Source: an uncultured Lachnospiraceae bacterium (GTDB lineage Bacteria; Bacillota; Clostridia; Lachnospirales; Lachnospiraceae). From it: a stretch of 64,000 nucleotides of DNA. The translations under genes were made by a program, and so were the position numbers. The notes under the pieces were generated by a model. The model saw only the letters and a list, made by a program, of their open reading frames with translations. It searched no databases and was not told the DNA's origin. The stretch is taken from NCBI GenBank assembly GCA_902779395.1, contig CACZBK010000020.1:1-64000 (forward strand), given 5' to 3'. Of the stretch, positions 26,396-35,265 are shown in pieces. Within the stretch, counting starts at the first letter, position 1. Each line of letters opens with the position of its first letter.

Positions 26396-27361
26396 TTATT
26401 CCGATTTCATTAGATTCATTCTGGCTTTATTCAGCAGATACCCGGGATGCTTTTCCTTAAAGCTTTTCTTTTTTGCTACAGCATCTGTATAATATCTCAA
26501 TCCCAGTTCAAAACAGATCTTACTGATCATTTGAGGTAAAAGCTCTGCTTCTTCACTGCTCAACAGATCAGCACCTTCACTCTGATACCCCTGCAAAAAA
26601 ACCTGCAGCATATCTGCATCAATGTTTCCTTTGTTCTCGCAGCATGATCTTGCACAATCGGCAATATCTTCCGACAAAGATCCCGGCATGACCGTATCAA
26701 GATCAATAAACGCCTTTATCTTTCCCCTTTCGAACAATATGTTTGCAAGCTTCGGATCCCCATGTATCACTGCAGATCTGTCTGTCCTGATATCCAGAAA
26801 ATCCCGGATCTTTATACTGATATACTTTTCCAGTTTTTTATCTCTTTCTTCACCCGACAGGTCATTGTTTAACACCCATAAATAATGATCATAATAATAA
26901 TCCAGATCATGATGCATAGGGAAAACGGCAAGCGGTTTTTCCCAAAGTGTTTGCAGTATCCTGTGTAATCCTGCCAGTCCTTTCCCGCAGGCAAAGATCA
27001 TATCGCGATCCAGCGGAATGGTGCTGATCTCCCCATTGATAAACGGATACATTCTCCAGTGTTGCCCATCAGCATCAGTATAAAAAAAACTGTCTTCTTC
27101 TGTCTTCATCCATTTTGGGAAAAGAAGACCTGCTTTTTCGAACGCCTCCGAATATAAAAGATAATTATGTTCAAGGATCCCTGTATCCATACTTCCCCGG
27201 ATCCGCTGACATATATAACCTGCCTTATCCGTATTCAGGCGGTAAGTATCATTGATACGTCCGTCGCCGAAAGAAAACACGCTTTCTATTCTGTCATGAA
27301 TGAATTTACCGGCAGCATCCTCAACACAGCTTTCCGCTTTTGATGAATGTTTTGTTCTCAT
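26396..27361 (-). CDS. APH-fold sugar kinase, N-acetylhexosamine 1-kinase (NahK)-like
   Basis: 321 aa of the aminoglycoside phosphotransferase/choline kinase fold. FGDGRINDTYRLN, YICQRI, catalytic HGDPKLANILF and metal-binding IDLDTVMPGSLSED closely follow the NahK pattern (GHINDTY..ILQR..HGD.KLNN..IDLDT.MPG), an enzyme that makes N-acetylhexosamine 1-phosphate. ATG 27361 follows GATGAGGAAATGT; it begins 41 bp inside the upstream GGDEF gene, indicating coupling. With the esterase it suggests use of acetylated amino sugars or host glycans; the substrate is not proven. Confidence 0.78.
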   Translation of the reverse strand: MRTKHSSKAESCVEDAAGKFIHDRIESVFSFGDGRINDTYRLNTDKAGYICQRIRGSMDTGILEHNYLLYSEAFEKAGLLFPKWMKTEEDSFFYTDADGQHWRMYPFINGEISTIPLDRDMIFACGKGLAGLHRILQTLWEKPLAVFPMHHDLDYYYDHYLWVLNNDLSGEERDKKLEKYISIKIRDFLDIRTDRSAVIHGDPKLANILFERGKIKAFIDLDTVMPGSLSEDIADCARSCCENKGNIDADMLQVFLQGYQSEGADLLSSEEAELLPQMISKICFELGLRYYTDAVAKKKSFKEKHPGYLLNKARMNLMKSE

Positions 27362-29231
27362 ACATTTCCTCATCGGCGCGTTTGACAACTTCCGAAACAT
27401 TCCGATCTGTGTCCTGAGCATAAACCGATATCCCGTAAGCTATGGATACATAATCATCCGGAAGCGGCAATCTGTCCGTATACGGACTCATACGGCTCTT
27501 AAGTTCTGCCCCGAGCACTTCCCTGTTATCATAATCCTCATCATACAAAACCGCCAGGAATTCATCACCGCCCACCCTGTAAACAGGGCTGTGTTTAAAA
27601 ATACTGCATATCAGATGACAGCACCTCTTCAGATAATCATCACCGGCATCATGCCCGCCGGTATCATTGATGAGCTTCAGATTATTTACATCAAACATAG
27701 CTATGGCAAATTCCGTTTCTGATTCGGAATTGATCAGCGACTGAAAATATTTCTCCTTATCTTCGTATGCCATACGGTTTTTTACTCCTGTAAGCGGATC
27801 TTTTCGCATCAGATCCATCAGCTTAATGTTGATCTGATCAAGAGTAAGCGCATGTCTGAACTTTTCAAATACCAGACTCATGCGGTTTTGATAAGTATGA
27901 AGAAAACGATTGTAAACCTTTTCTATACAATCCCTGAAGATGATATAACCATAAACGGAATCTTCCTCATGCAAAGGTAAAAACACATACAGATGATTTT
28001 CTCCGTTTATCGTATAACCCGGGATAAGTTCTCTTACCGCAAACACATCCCCATTATAGCTTACTCCGTCTTCACAGGAATACAGAACCTCCATATTATG
28101 GCTATAACCTTTGGTACGGAGTTTAATATCGGAATCATAAATGGAAAGCCCGAAATTAGGTTCCAGCAGCACATGAAAAGAGTCCCCTTCATATATATGA
28201 TCCCGTGTCAGCAGATCATGAAGGTTTTTCTTAAATTCTTCATACGTGTTGCTGCCAAGCACGACCGAATCAATATTATCCAGCTTTCTGTTAAAATAGG
28301 TGGTCATCGACCGGTTTGCGAACCCGTCACGTCCCACCTTTCTTCGTATCTTATCACTGTTTCTGTATTCGTAACAGCCGCAGCTGTCTCCCGGAACAAA
28401 ACGGCAGGGGATTATCCGCGATGTCCCGTTCTCAACATCACCTTTCACGATCTGATCCCACAACCCCCCCGCTGCTTCACCCATTTCTGTCAGGCACTGA
28501 TCTACAGAGGCGATAGACGGATCGAATATCTGGCTGTCTTTAATAAAATCAAACCCTGTAACCATTACATCATCCGGTACCGTATACCCGTTATTAAAAA
28601 TATTGATGCAGCTTTCCATTGCCAGCCCGTCATTCGCACATATTATCACATCGGGAAGACCGTTTTCAGATGCACACAGCTCATTCACACGCCGTGCAGC
28701 AGCGGCATTTTCCCAGTTGGTATAAAAAACTTCTTTAAGGAATCCGGTACAGCCATTTTCTTCAAGATGATCCTGTATAGCCTTCAGTCTAAGATTTGAA
28801 TCATGTGAATCAGGGGTTCCGGCAAAGAATATGATACTTTGAACCTTATGATGATCTAAGAGATGAGCGCACAGATCCCTGGTAGCCTGATAATTATCGG
28901 AACCCACATAACTGACTCCGTCTCTCTCCGACCCCTGCATGATAACCGGAATATCTGCTTCACGACACTTAGCCAGTATACTGTCTACCACATCTTTAAA
29001 ATCCAGACCGCTTCCGAAGATCACAGCTCCGTCAAAATCATGCAGGTCCGGGAGTTCAAAAATGTTCATCTCCCCCTTCTTGGCCGCTTCAGAATCACCA
29101 TAAGTTGCATAACACAAAAACAGGAAGATATCTACGCCTTCGGATCCGAATGCCTTCTGCATCCCTGATATGAACTGGCTTAATATCTCACAGCACCATC
29201 CTGTAGTAAAAAAAGCGATCTTTTTTTTCAT
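27321..29231 (-). CDS. Cytoplasmic LacI-type sugar-binding domain fused to GGDEF (diguanylate cyclase)
   Basis: 636 aa. Residues 1-290 form a periplasmic-binding-protein-like domain of the LacI/GalR type (IAFFTTGWCCEILSQFISGM, DVIICANDGLAMES, PDDVMVTGFDFIKDS), with no DNA-binding helix-turn-helix and no signal. A linker with conserved Cys (GDSCGCYEYRN) and a GAF-like middle precede a GGDEF domain (DVNNLKLINDTGGHDAGDDY, RVGGDEFLAVLYDED). The active site is intact; the RxxD inhibition site is absent. It should couple binding of a sugar in the cytoplasm to c-di-GMP synthesis. First gene of an operon with the NahK-like kinase and SGNH esterase. Confidence 0.85.
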   Translation of the reverse strand: MKKKIAFFTTGWCCEILSQFISGMQKAFGSEGVDIFLFLCYATYGDSEAAKKGEMNIFELPDLHDFDGAVIFGSGLDFKDVVDSILAKCREADIPVIMQGSERDGVSYVGSDNYQATRDLCAHLLDHHKVQSIIFFAGTPDSHDSNLRLKAIQDHLEENGCTGFLKEVFYTNWENAAAARRVNELCASENGLPDVIICANDGLAMESCINIFNNGYTVPDDVMVTGFDFIKDSQIFDPSIASVDQCLTEMGEAAGGLWDQIVKGDVENGTSRIIPCRFVPGDSCGCYEYRNSDKIRRKVGRDGFANRSMTTYFNRKLDNIDSVVLGSNTYEEFKKNLHDLLTRDHIYEGDSFHVLLEPNFGLSIYDSDIKLRTKGYSHNMEVLYSCEDGVSYNGDVFAVRELIPGYTINGENHLYVFLPLHEEDSVYGYIIFRDCIEKVYNRFLHTYQNRMSLVFEKFRHALTLDQINIKLMDLMRKDPLTGVKNRMAYEDKEKYFQSLINSESETEFAIAMFDVNNLKLINDTGGHDAGDDYLKRCCHLICSIFKHSPVYRVGGDEFLAVLYDEDYDNREVLGAELKSRMSPYTDRLPLPDDYVSIAYGISVYAQDTDRNVSEVVKRADEEMYENKTFIKSGKLC

Positions 29232-29383
29232 ATGCAGATTCTCCCGTCCCTAAGTCCCATAAGACTTATTTTATCACAGTTTTCGCTTTTTTTCATTTAT
29301 TTTATTCTTTGATCATGCCCATACAGACAGTCAGTATCCCATGACTGTTTCTGTTTAACAAGATCCGGTTGCACTATTTATCA

Positions 29384-30928
29384 TCAGCTGATTTTTATGA
29401 AAACGGCTGATCCACGCTTTATCCTGCATTTTCCTGCCGAAAAATCCGGTGTTCCTCCGAAACTGTATATCACTTCGCTGCATTCACCATCCGTCTGCAA
29501 CACCTGATCTTTTCCCGCAGGATTAAGCGCCACTATTATCCTTTCCTCCTCACAGCTGCGCATGTATACCAAAGGCTCTCCTTCCGCCCCGTTGCGGATA
29601 AACTTTATCTCTCCGCTGTTCTTTAATGCCTTATGTGACTGACGTATCGCGATCAGTTTCTTCACTTCACTGTACAGAGAAGTATCATCCGTTTTCTGGC
29701 TTTTAACATTCGGCCTGTCTGCTTTGGGATCGACAGGGATATACAGATTTTTGCCGTCCGCATCCGAAAAACCCGCATTAAGCGAATCATCCCACTGCAT
29801 CGGGGATCTTGAACCTGTCCTTCCGTATCCACCCTCAACGGAAGTCAGGTTCTCTACATAACGCATGCCTATCTCATCGCCGTAATAAATAAAAGGTGCT
29901 CCCGGCATAGACAGAAGAAAAGCAAATGCTATCTTTACTTTGTCCCCATTAATGGTACGCGCCAGCCTGTCCATATCATGATTTCCCGAGGGTATACAGA
30001 TCAATCCCCTGCCTGCCGCTTTAGCGTAATTCTCAAGATACTTTTCTACAAATTCCGAGGCATCTCCCTCTCCGCCAAAGAAAGGCTTCTCACAACGGAA
30101 CAGGTCATTATAATGAGACGGTCCGAAATGAAGCAGGAAATCCATGTGAAATCCGCCCTCTATGCTTTTATCCGGCTCACCCCATTCCGATACCAGTACT
30201 GCCTCAGGGAAGCTTTCATCCAAAAAGCTCCGGATGTCCTGCCACAGCGCAATGGTCCCCTTACCGTCTTCATCATTCTTTACCAGCGAACCGGCCATAT
30301 CAACCCTGAACCCGTCACATCCCTTCGAAAGCCAGAACCTCATAACATCTTTCATGGCATTGCGCGTGGCAATAGCCCCCTCTGAATCCATGGACTGCTG
30401 CCAGGGACGGTCAATCTTATAGAATCCGTAATTAAGCGCAGGCTGATGTGTGAAAAAATTCACCAGACAGCTTCCGTCGCGGTCCGATATTCCTCTCAGA
30501 GAACCGTAACCCTCCGGCGATTCCCAGATACTGTCCGTCCATATATAACGGTCAGTAAACTCATTCTTCTGCGCCTTCATGCTTTCAACAAACCATGGAT
30601 GTCTCCATGATGTATGTCCGGGAACCAGATCCAGCAGGACATGCATACCAAGCTTATGCGCTTCCATGAACATCCTCACGATATCCTCATTGGTCCCGTA
30701 TCTTGGCGCCACTTTATAATAATCGGCCACATCATAGCCTGCATCACCAAAAGGTGAATCAAAGCAGGGATTAAGCCATATGGCATTACAGCCAAGTTCC
30801 TTTATATAAGGCAGTTTTTCCGTTATACCGTTTATATTCCCTATCCCGTCTGCGTCGGTATCCTTAAAAGACTGCGGGTATATCTCGTAAAAAACCGCAT
30901 CTTCCAGCCATTGTATTCTTTTTCTCAT
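29384..30928 (-). CDS. GH13 alpha-glucosidase/alpha-amylase family enzyme
   Basis: 514 aa (beta/alpha)8 glycosidase. Region I LLDLVPGHTS, II GFRVDMAGSL (nucleophile Asp), III LVSEWGEP (acid/base Glu) and IV PSGNHDMDRL (stabilising Asp) are intact; the N-terminus VFYEIYPQSFKDTDADGIGN is typical of oligo-1,6-glucosidase/trehalose-type subfamilies. No signal peptide, so it acts on imported oligosaccharides. Its ATG overlaps the radical SAM stop by 4 bp, so the two are co-translated; a functional link between them is not obvious. Confidence 0.88.
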   Translation of the reverse strand: MRKRIQWLEDAVFYEIYPQSFKDTDADGIGNINGITEKLPYIKELGCNAIWLNPCFDSPFGDAGYDVADYYKVAPRYGTNEDIVRMFMEAHKLGMHVLLDLVPGHTSWRHPWFVESMKAQKNEFTDRYIWTDSIWESPEGYGSLRGISDRDGSCLVNFFTHQPALNYGFYKIDRPWQQSMDSEGAIATRNAMKDVMRFWLSKGCDGFRVDMAGSLVKNDEDGKGTIALWQDIRSFLDESFPEAVLVSEWGEPDKSIEGGFHMDFLLHFGPSHYNDLFRCEKPFFGGEGDASEFVEKYLENYAKAAGRGLICIPSGNHDMDRLARTINGDKVKIAFAFLLSMPGAPFIYYGDEIGMRYVENLTSVEGGYGRTGSRSPMQWDDSLNAGFSDADGKNLYIPVDPKADRPNVKSQKTDDTSLYSEVKKLIAIRQSHKALKNSGEIKFIRNGAEGEPLVYMRSCEEERIIVALNPAGKDQVLQTDGECSEVIYSFGGTPDFSAGKCRIKRGSAVFIKIS

Positions 30929-31947
30929 TTCTCATCTCCTTTTCGGACACAGTATGGTGCTTCATAAAGATTTTTTCCGGCAAAGTACGCCATGGAACGA
31001 CACCCTCCGCGACAGATCAGTTTTTTATCACAGGATGCACATTTTCCTGTAAGCATATCCGGCTTGAATCTTCTGTTATACGCAAAAGCATCAGGATCTT
31101 CCCAGATATCTTTTAAACTGCGTTCTCTTATATTTCCTTCAATAAAGCGTTCATCATAAAGTGATTCACAGCCCTTGATATTACCTGCACTGTCTATACC
31201 GATCAGACTGATACCCGCCTGGCATCCATTATAGCAGGCTTTGCCGCTTAGATTGCCACGCAATGATCCTTCACCCGGTGTAAAATAACCTATATTATCT
31301 GCTATGCCTAATGCAAACGGCGCATCTTTGTGTTCTTCAACAAATCTAATAACCCTGTCTGCATCAAACCGGTGATCTACGCCTCTTTTGGCAGCATTTC
31401 CCATTGGAAGACAAGCCTGTAACTGCCAGGCAAAGATCGGATAATCTGTCAGAAATTCATAGAGCTGTTCAAGAGTCTTTTCATTCTCCGCATTAAGAGT
31501 ACTTATCACGGATGTGGGCACCCCTGCATTTGCCAGCACCCCCAAAGCCCGCTTTACATATTTAAAACTCCCCTTCTGGCGATATCTGTCATGGATATGC
31601 TCCGGTCCGTCCAGCGAAAGTGCAAGTGACTCGATGTTAAGCGTTCCGAGTTCCAGAGCAAGCGTCTGATCTATCATATAGCCGTTACTTATTATACAGA
31701 CCGCTATATCTTTTTCAGTCAGATGCCTTACTATCTCTTTCCAGTCAGGCCTCATAAAGACTTCTCCGCCGATCATGGAAATGCGTTTACATCCAAGCAC
31801 AGAGAGTTCATCCGACAGTTCAAGACATTCTTCAGTGCTCAGCTCGTTCTCACGTGCTTTTCCTCCGCCGCTCCCGCAATACTCACAGGAAAAGCAACAC
31901 GCAAGTGTTATTTCCCAGACAGCTGTCCTTAATCTGTATTTATCCAT
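30925..31947 (-). CDS. Radical SAM/SPASM-domain protein
   Basis: 340 aa. The 4Fe-4S site is Cys17-x3-Cys21-x2-Cys24 (ACCFSCEYCGSG), followed by the SAM-binding region MIGGEVFMRPDW. C-terminal SPASM cysteines are in GKACYNGCQ, NIKGCESL and GKCASCDKKLICRGGCRS. Such proteins mostly modify peptides or enzymes (RiPP maturases, anaerobic sulfatase-maturating type), but no credible precursor peptide or sulfatase is adjacent. It is coupled to the GH13 gene, which might be its target or simply share the transcript. A REP-like palindrome sits in its leader. Confidence 0.88.
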   Translation of the reverse strand: MDKYRLRTAVWEITLACCFSCEYCGSGGGKARENELSTEECLELSDELSVLGCKRISMIGGEVFMRPDWKEIVRHLTEKDIAVCIISNGYMIDQTLALELGTLNIESLALSLDGPEHIHDRYRQKGSFKYVKRALGVLANAGVPTSVISTLNAENEKTLEQLYEFLTDYPIFAWQLQACLPMGNAAKRGVDHRFDADRVIRFVEEHKDAPFALGIADNIGYFTPGEGSLRGNLSGKACYNGCQAGISLIGIDSAGNIKGCESLYDERFIEGNIRERSLKDIWEDPDAFAYNRRFKPDMLTGKCASCDKKLICRGGCRSMAYFAGKNLYEAPYCVRKGDEK

Positions 31948-32042
31948 CGTCTATGCCTGCTTCTCCACTATCGGTGATCTTTGAAAAAGATGCTCATCCA
32001 ATTCATCACGCTGACATTTCTTCCCGTATTCACTAAAGACTT

Positions 32043-32073
32043 AGAGGACAAAAGCCTGATCCTCTTGTCCTCA
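32043..32073. repeat. Degenerate REP-like palindrome in the radical SAM leader
   Basis: 31 bp with arms GAGGACAA / TTGTCCTC, the same length and ends as the REP family of the 39-60 kb region, but the core (AAGCCTGATCCTC) is diverged. It starts about 5 nt after the -10 of the radical SAM operon, so it would form a 5'-terminal mRNA hairpin. Confidence 0.55.
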
Positions 32074-32077
32074 TAAG

Positions 32078-32107
32078 ATAATATCATATAATAACTATCG
32101 TTGACAA
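32078..32107 (-). promoter_or_regulatory. Promoter of the radical SAM-GH13 operon
   Basis: Minus strand TTGTCA (32107-32102), 18-nt spacer, TG-extended TATTAT (32083-32078). The first transcribed bases form the 32043-32073 palindrome. Confidence 0.65.
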
Positions 32108-32175
32108 TTACCCGAAAAATTCCCGACAGCAGCTCATATAAGCCCCCCGGCATGAATGCGGTCAACAGTCTTTTT

Positions 32176-33552
32176 TTATTTCTTTTCAACAACAGACTTT
32201 CCCAGCCATTTTTTTCTGTACCAATAGTACATGACTATAAGTCCGCGTATACACTCATCTGTGGCTGTACCGGCATAGATTCCCGCTACGCCCAATCCCA
32301 GTACCACTCCCACCACATATCCGGTTGTAAGTCCTAAGCCCCAATTGCATACGATCCCCATGATAAGCGGGAATATATACGCTCCTGCCGCTTTCAGGCT
32401 GCTTACAAATGTCATGTTAAGACAGCGCCCTGTTTCTACAAATATATCTGCTATCATGATCATCTGTCCGAGGGCAATGATATTGCTGTTAGATGTAAAA
32501 AGCTGCAGGGTATATCTGCAAAATACCGCATTAACAGATGCCAACGCTATCGTTATAGGTAAAGAGGTCCTGAGCGTTTTGAACACTCTTTTATATGCCT
32601 CTTCATTTTTCCCCGCACCTACAAGATGTCCTGTAATGATCTGGGTTGACATTGCGGATGCATTGGAGAATATCATTGCGAAAGAAATAAGCGTATTACA
32701 ATAAGACCTGGCATTTACCGAATCATTTCCCATCGCATTTACAAATGAAAGAAGTGTCGTCTGATAAAGATTGTAAGTGAGAGTTTCGCCTGCCGTAGGA
32801 AGACCTATTTTTATCATCTTTCCAAGCAGTCTTCCCGGGAAGGGATTAAGGTAGCGCAGAGAGATCCTGCCTATCTTAGCCGCATAGAAAAAGATTATAA
32901 GTGCCATCACCGCTATAACCCGGGCAGCAACCGTTGATATTGCAACTCCGGCTACACCCATTTTCATGAAAGTCAATGGGCCGTACAGGAAAAGATAGTT
33001 TCCTACAATATTGATAATGTTGATCGCAAATGAAACCCACATACCTATCTTGGTATATCCGTTACATCTAAGTATCTGAAGCATTACGTTAAACACAGCA
33101 GTGATAAAACCCCCGCCGCCTACAATATAGATATATATCATAGAATAAGGTCTCATCTCCGGTGATACATGCAAAAAATCCATGATCATGGGATTTGCCG
33201 CACAGAATACCCCGCTCAGAACAGCTCCTATCACCAGATTTACCATTACTGCCAGTGTATAGATCATATTCATCTTATCATACTGTTTAGCACCAAGGTA
33301 TTGGGCAGCAACCACGCTGGTTGCTGTTGCTATTACATTAAACAGGATATTCATCATGAACATGATGGTATTGGCATTTCCCACTGCTCCCACTGCATAT
33401 TCGTCATAATGACTCAGCATAAGCATATCGATATTATTGAGCATCGTATTAAGGAAAAGTTCCAGAAACATGGGGCCCGCAAGAACAAGAAGCGGGGTTT
33501 TCTCATCTATGATAATTGAATTTTTATTTTTAAAAATACCTGCTTTTTCCAT
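32176..33552 (-). CDS. MATE family multidrug/Na+ exporter
   Basis: 458 aa with about 12 hydrophobic helices. LAGPMFLELFLNTMLNNIDMLMLS at the N-terminus (split: helix 1 from residue about 24) and ATATSVVAAQYLGAKQ, GLPTAGETLTYNLYQT are characteristic of MATE/DinF-type antiporters that expel cationic drugs or metabolites. A TTG at 33591 is in frame, but ATG 33552 is preceded by GGAAAGGGAA and is preferred. The gene stands alone in its orientation block, upstream of the radical SAM operon. Confidence 0.88.
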   Translation of the reverse strand: MEKAGIFKNKNSIIIDEKTPLLVLAGPMFLELFLNTMLNNIDMLMLSHYDEYAVGAVGNANTIMFMMNILFNVIATATSVVAAQYLGAKQYDKMNMIYTLAVMVNLVIGAVLSGVFCAANPMIMDFLHVSPEMRPYSMIYIYIVGGGGFITAVFNVMLQILRCNGYTKIGMWVSFAINIINIVGNYLFLYGPLTFMKMGVAGVAISTVAARVIAVMALIIFFYAAKIGRISLRYLNPFPGRLLGKMIKIGLPTAGETLTYNLYQTTLLSFVNAMGNDSVNARSYCNTLISFAMIFSNASAMSTQIITGHLVGAGKNEEAYKRVFKTLRTSLPITIALASVNAVFCRYTLQLFTSNSNIIALGQMIMIADIFVETGRCLNMTFVSSLKAAGAYIFPLIMGIVCNWGLGLTTGYVVGVVLGLGVAGIYAGTATDECIRGLIVMYYWYRKKWLGKSVVEKK

Positions 33553-33705
33553 TCCAAATACAGTTCCCTTTCCGGCAACCGCATTATTCAACCGGCGGCC
33601 GATAAAATATTATACGTCCGGCCGTTTTTTTTCTCATTAAAAATTGACCTTGGCTATATCAGTTCTTGTCACAGATCCTGTATATATGAAAACATCATTT
33701 AAGCT

Positions 33706-34485
33706 TTAAGGCAGCATTATCACCGCCGCCTGGCTCCCACGCTCACCACCCGTAAATCTGTGAGACCAGTATTTATCCGGCATGCACATGGTGCATTCTT
33801 CTATAAGCTCAATATGTTCTTCTCTCACTCCGCTCCGAATGAGACACCGTTTTACGACCGATTTCAGATCCAGCATATACCTGCCGTTTTCTTTTAGATC
33901 ATAAAGATCAGAAGCCGTCCTGTTTAAAAGCTCGTTTACAGCTTCAATAACCTCTTCACCTACTTCAAAACAGCATCGGCCAATCGCAGGCCCTATACAG
34001 GCCTTGATGTGTTCCGTTTCCGCTCCAAGGCTGATCATCTTTTCTATAGCTTCTTTCTCTATATCCTGAACTGTCCCTCGCCATCCCGAATGCACAGAGG
34101 CGATCACTCTGTTTTTCTCGTCAGCAAGCAGCAGGGGTATACAGTCAGCTGTAAAAACAACCAATGGTACTTTGGAGACGTTTGTAACATATCCGTCCGC
34201 CTCGAACAAGTCCGTATAGCCATATGGCTTTCGGGCATCATTCCCATCGACGATCATTACATTTCTGCCGTGTATCTGTTTCCCGCATACAAAGCTTTCA
34301 ACATCAATGCCACATGATGTGAAAAATTTTTTATAATTTTCCTTTACACACTCTTCACGGTCTCCATGATTCATTCCCAGATTCAGGGATCCGAAGATTC
34401 CTGTACTTACTCCCCCATACCTTGTGGAAAATCCATGCGGAAATGAAATCAGCTCTGATTTTACCGTTGCGGGTGATCTTCCCAT
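33706..34485 (-). CDS. pgeF: Peptidoglycan editing factor PgeF (YlmD/YfiH, laccase-domain)
   Basis: 259 aa. HGFSTRYGGVSTGIFGSLNL, the metal ligands in FTADCIPLLLAD and ASVHSGWRGTVQDIEKEA, and ACIGPAIGRCCFEVGEEV are the conserved YfiH/DUF152 blocks. Family members are purine nucleoside phosphorylases/polyphenol oxidases linked to peptidoglycan quality control. Start supported by AAAAGGAGATAAAA. Last gene of a minus-strand series running from 38996; in many Firmicutes pgeF and the S4-domain gene ylmH (here 37809) lie in the same ylm neighbourhood. Confidence 0.93.
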   Translation of the reverse strand: MGRSPATVKSELISFPHGFSTRYGGVSTGIFGSLNLGMNHGDREECVKENYKKFFTSCGIDVESFVCGKQIHGRNVMIVDGNDARKPYGYTDLFEADGYVTNVSKVPLVVFTADCIPLLLADEKNRVIASVHSGWRGTVQDIEKEAIEKMISLGAETEHIKACIGPAIGRCCFEVGEEVIEAVNELLNRTASDLYDLKENGRYMLDLKSVVKRCLIRSGVREEHIELIEECTMCMPDKYWSHRFTGGERGSQAAVIMLP

Positions 34486-34532
34486 TTTTATCTCCTTTTC
34501 ATACAGCAGCAGTCTTATGTTGTATGATCCAT

Positions 34533-35228
34533 CTATGACTGTTTTACATCACACAAGAGTATATCTGTTCCAATATCATATTCATCAATTACATTTCCGA
34601 ACATTTCTGCTCTTTGCGGTTTAGTCTCTCCGCGCTCGATCTTTTCTGCGCCGGCTATCAGTTCGGGAATTATATCCATATTCAGAGGATATGCGCCGTG
34701 GCTTGGATAGATCTCTTTTATATCCTCATTCAATGACAGCAGATGCTTAAGACTCAGTATATAGGCCGGCAGATCTCTCATCGGGCCAAACATAAAGATC
34801 CTGCCGTCCTTCTGTATAGGATCCCCGCTAAAAAGCATCCCGCTGTTAAGATCCAGAAGCGCAGTACTTCCCGGCGTGTGTCCGGGCAAAGCGATAGCCT
34901 TGAGCTTTCTGTTTCCAAGATCGATGATATCTCCGTCAAATACCGCTTCCATTTTCTGCGATGGATGTTCTGTTTTATAATTTACAAACTCAGCCGGATT
35001 CATCATAACGCTCTCAAACTCATGATTGCTTCCTGTATGATCCCTGTCGGCATGTGTATTAAAAAGCCTAATGGGTTTATCCGTCACCTTTTCTGCCAGC
35101 TCCTTTGCATTTGTAACCTGCATACCGCTGTCGATCATCAACGCTTCCTTTTCACCGATAAGCAGAAAGAAACGCACATGTCCTTCATCGCACACATATG
35201 TCGTATCATCCAGTTTTATAAACTCCAT
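34533..35228 (-). CDS. Metallo-beta-lactamase fold hydrolase
   Basis: 231 aa. Metal-binding motif NTHADRDHTGSNHEF (HxDxDH: the second His of the usual HxHxDH is Asp), later ligands in ALPGHTPGSTALLD and FSGDPIQKDG and final His in YPSHGAYPL. Glyoxalase II-like fold with unknown substrate. Lies 47 nt upstream of pgeF and 37 nt downstream of the acyltransferase gene, same strand. Confidence 0.87.
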   Translation of the reverse strand: MEFIKLDDTTYVCDEGHVRFFLLIGEKEALMIDSGMQVTNAKELAEKVTDKPIRLFNTHADRDHTGSNHEFESVMMNPAEFVNYKTEHPSQKMEAVFDGDIIDLGNRKLKAIALPGHTPGSTALLDLNSGMLFSGDPIQKDGRIFMFGPMRDLPAYILSLKHLLSLNEDIKEIYPSHGAYPLNMDIIPELIAGAEKIERGETKPQRAEMFGNVIDEYDIGTDILLCDVKQS

Positions 35229-35265
35229 TTCCGCTCTCCTTCCTTCTATGAAGATAATATCAGCA

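Noticed and set aside
29310-29365. ACAGTCA/TGACTGT hairpin downstream of the GGDEF promoter region
   Set aside because: The T-rich side is on the plus strand where no gene ends; too weak to call a terminator for the minus-strand genes.
31968-32192. 74-codon minus-strand frame just upstream of the radical SAM gene, a possible RiPP precursor
   Set aside because: It begins with TTG inside the MATE 3' end, has no ribosome binding site, and contains the radical SAM promoter and the leader palindrome; the composition is not that of a leader/core peptide.
33593-33634. GC-rich inverted repeat (CGGCCG arms) followed by a T-run on the plus strand
   Set aside because: No plus-strand gene precedes it; it may be part of the MATE promoter region (TATAAT in the loop on the minus strand), but no convincing -35 was found.
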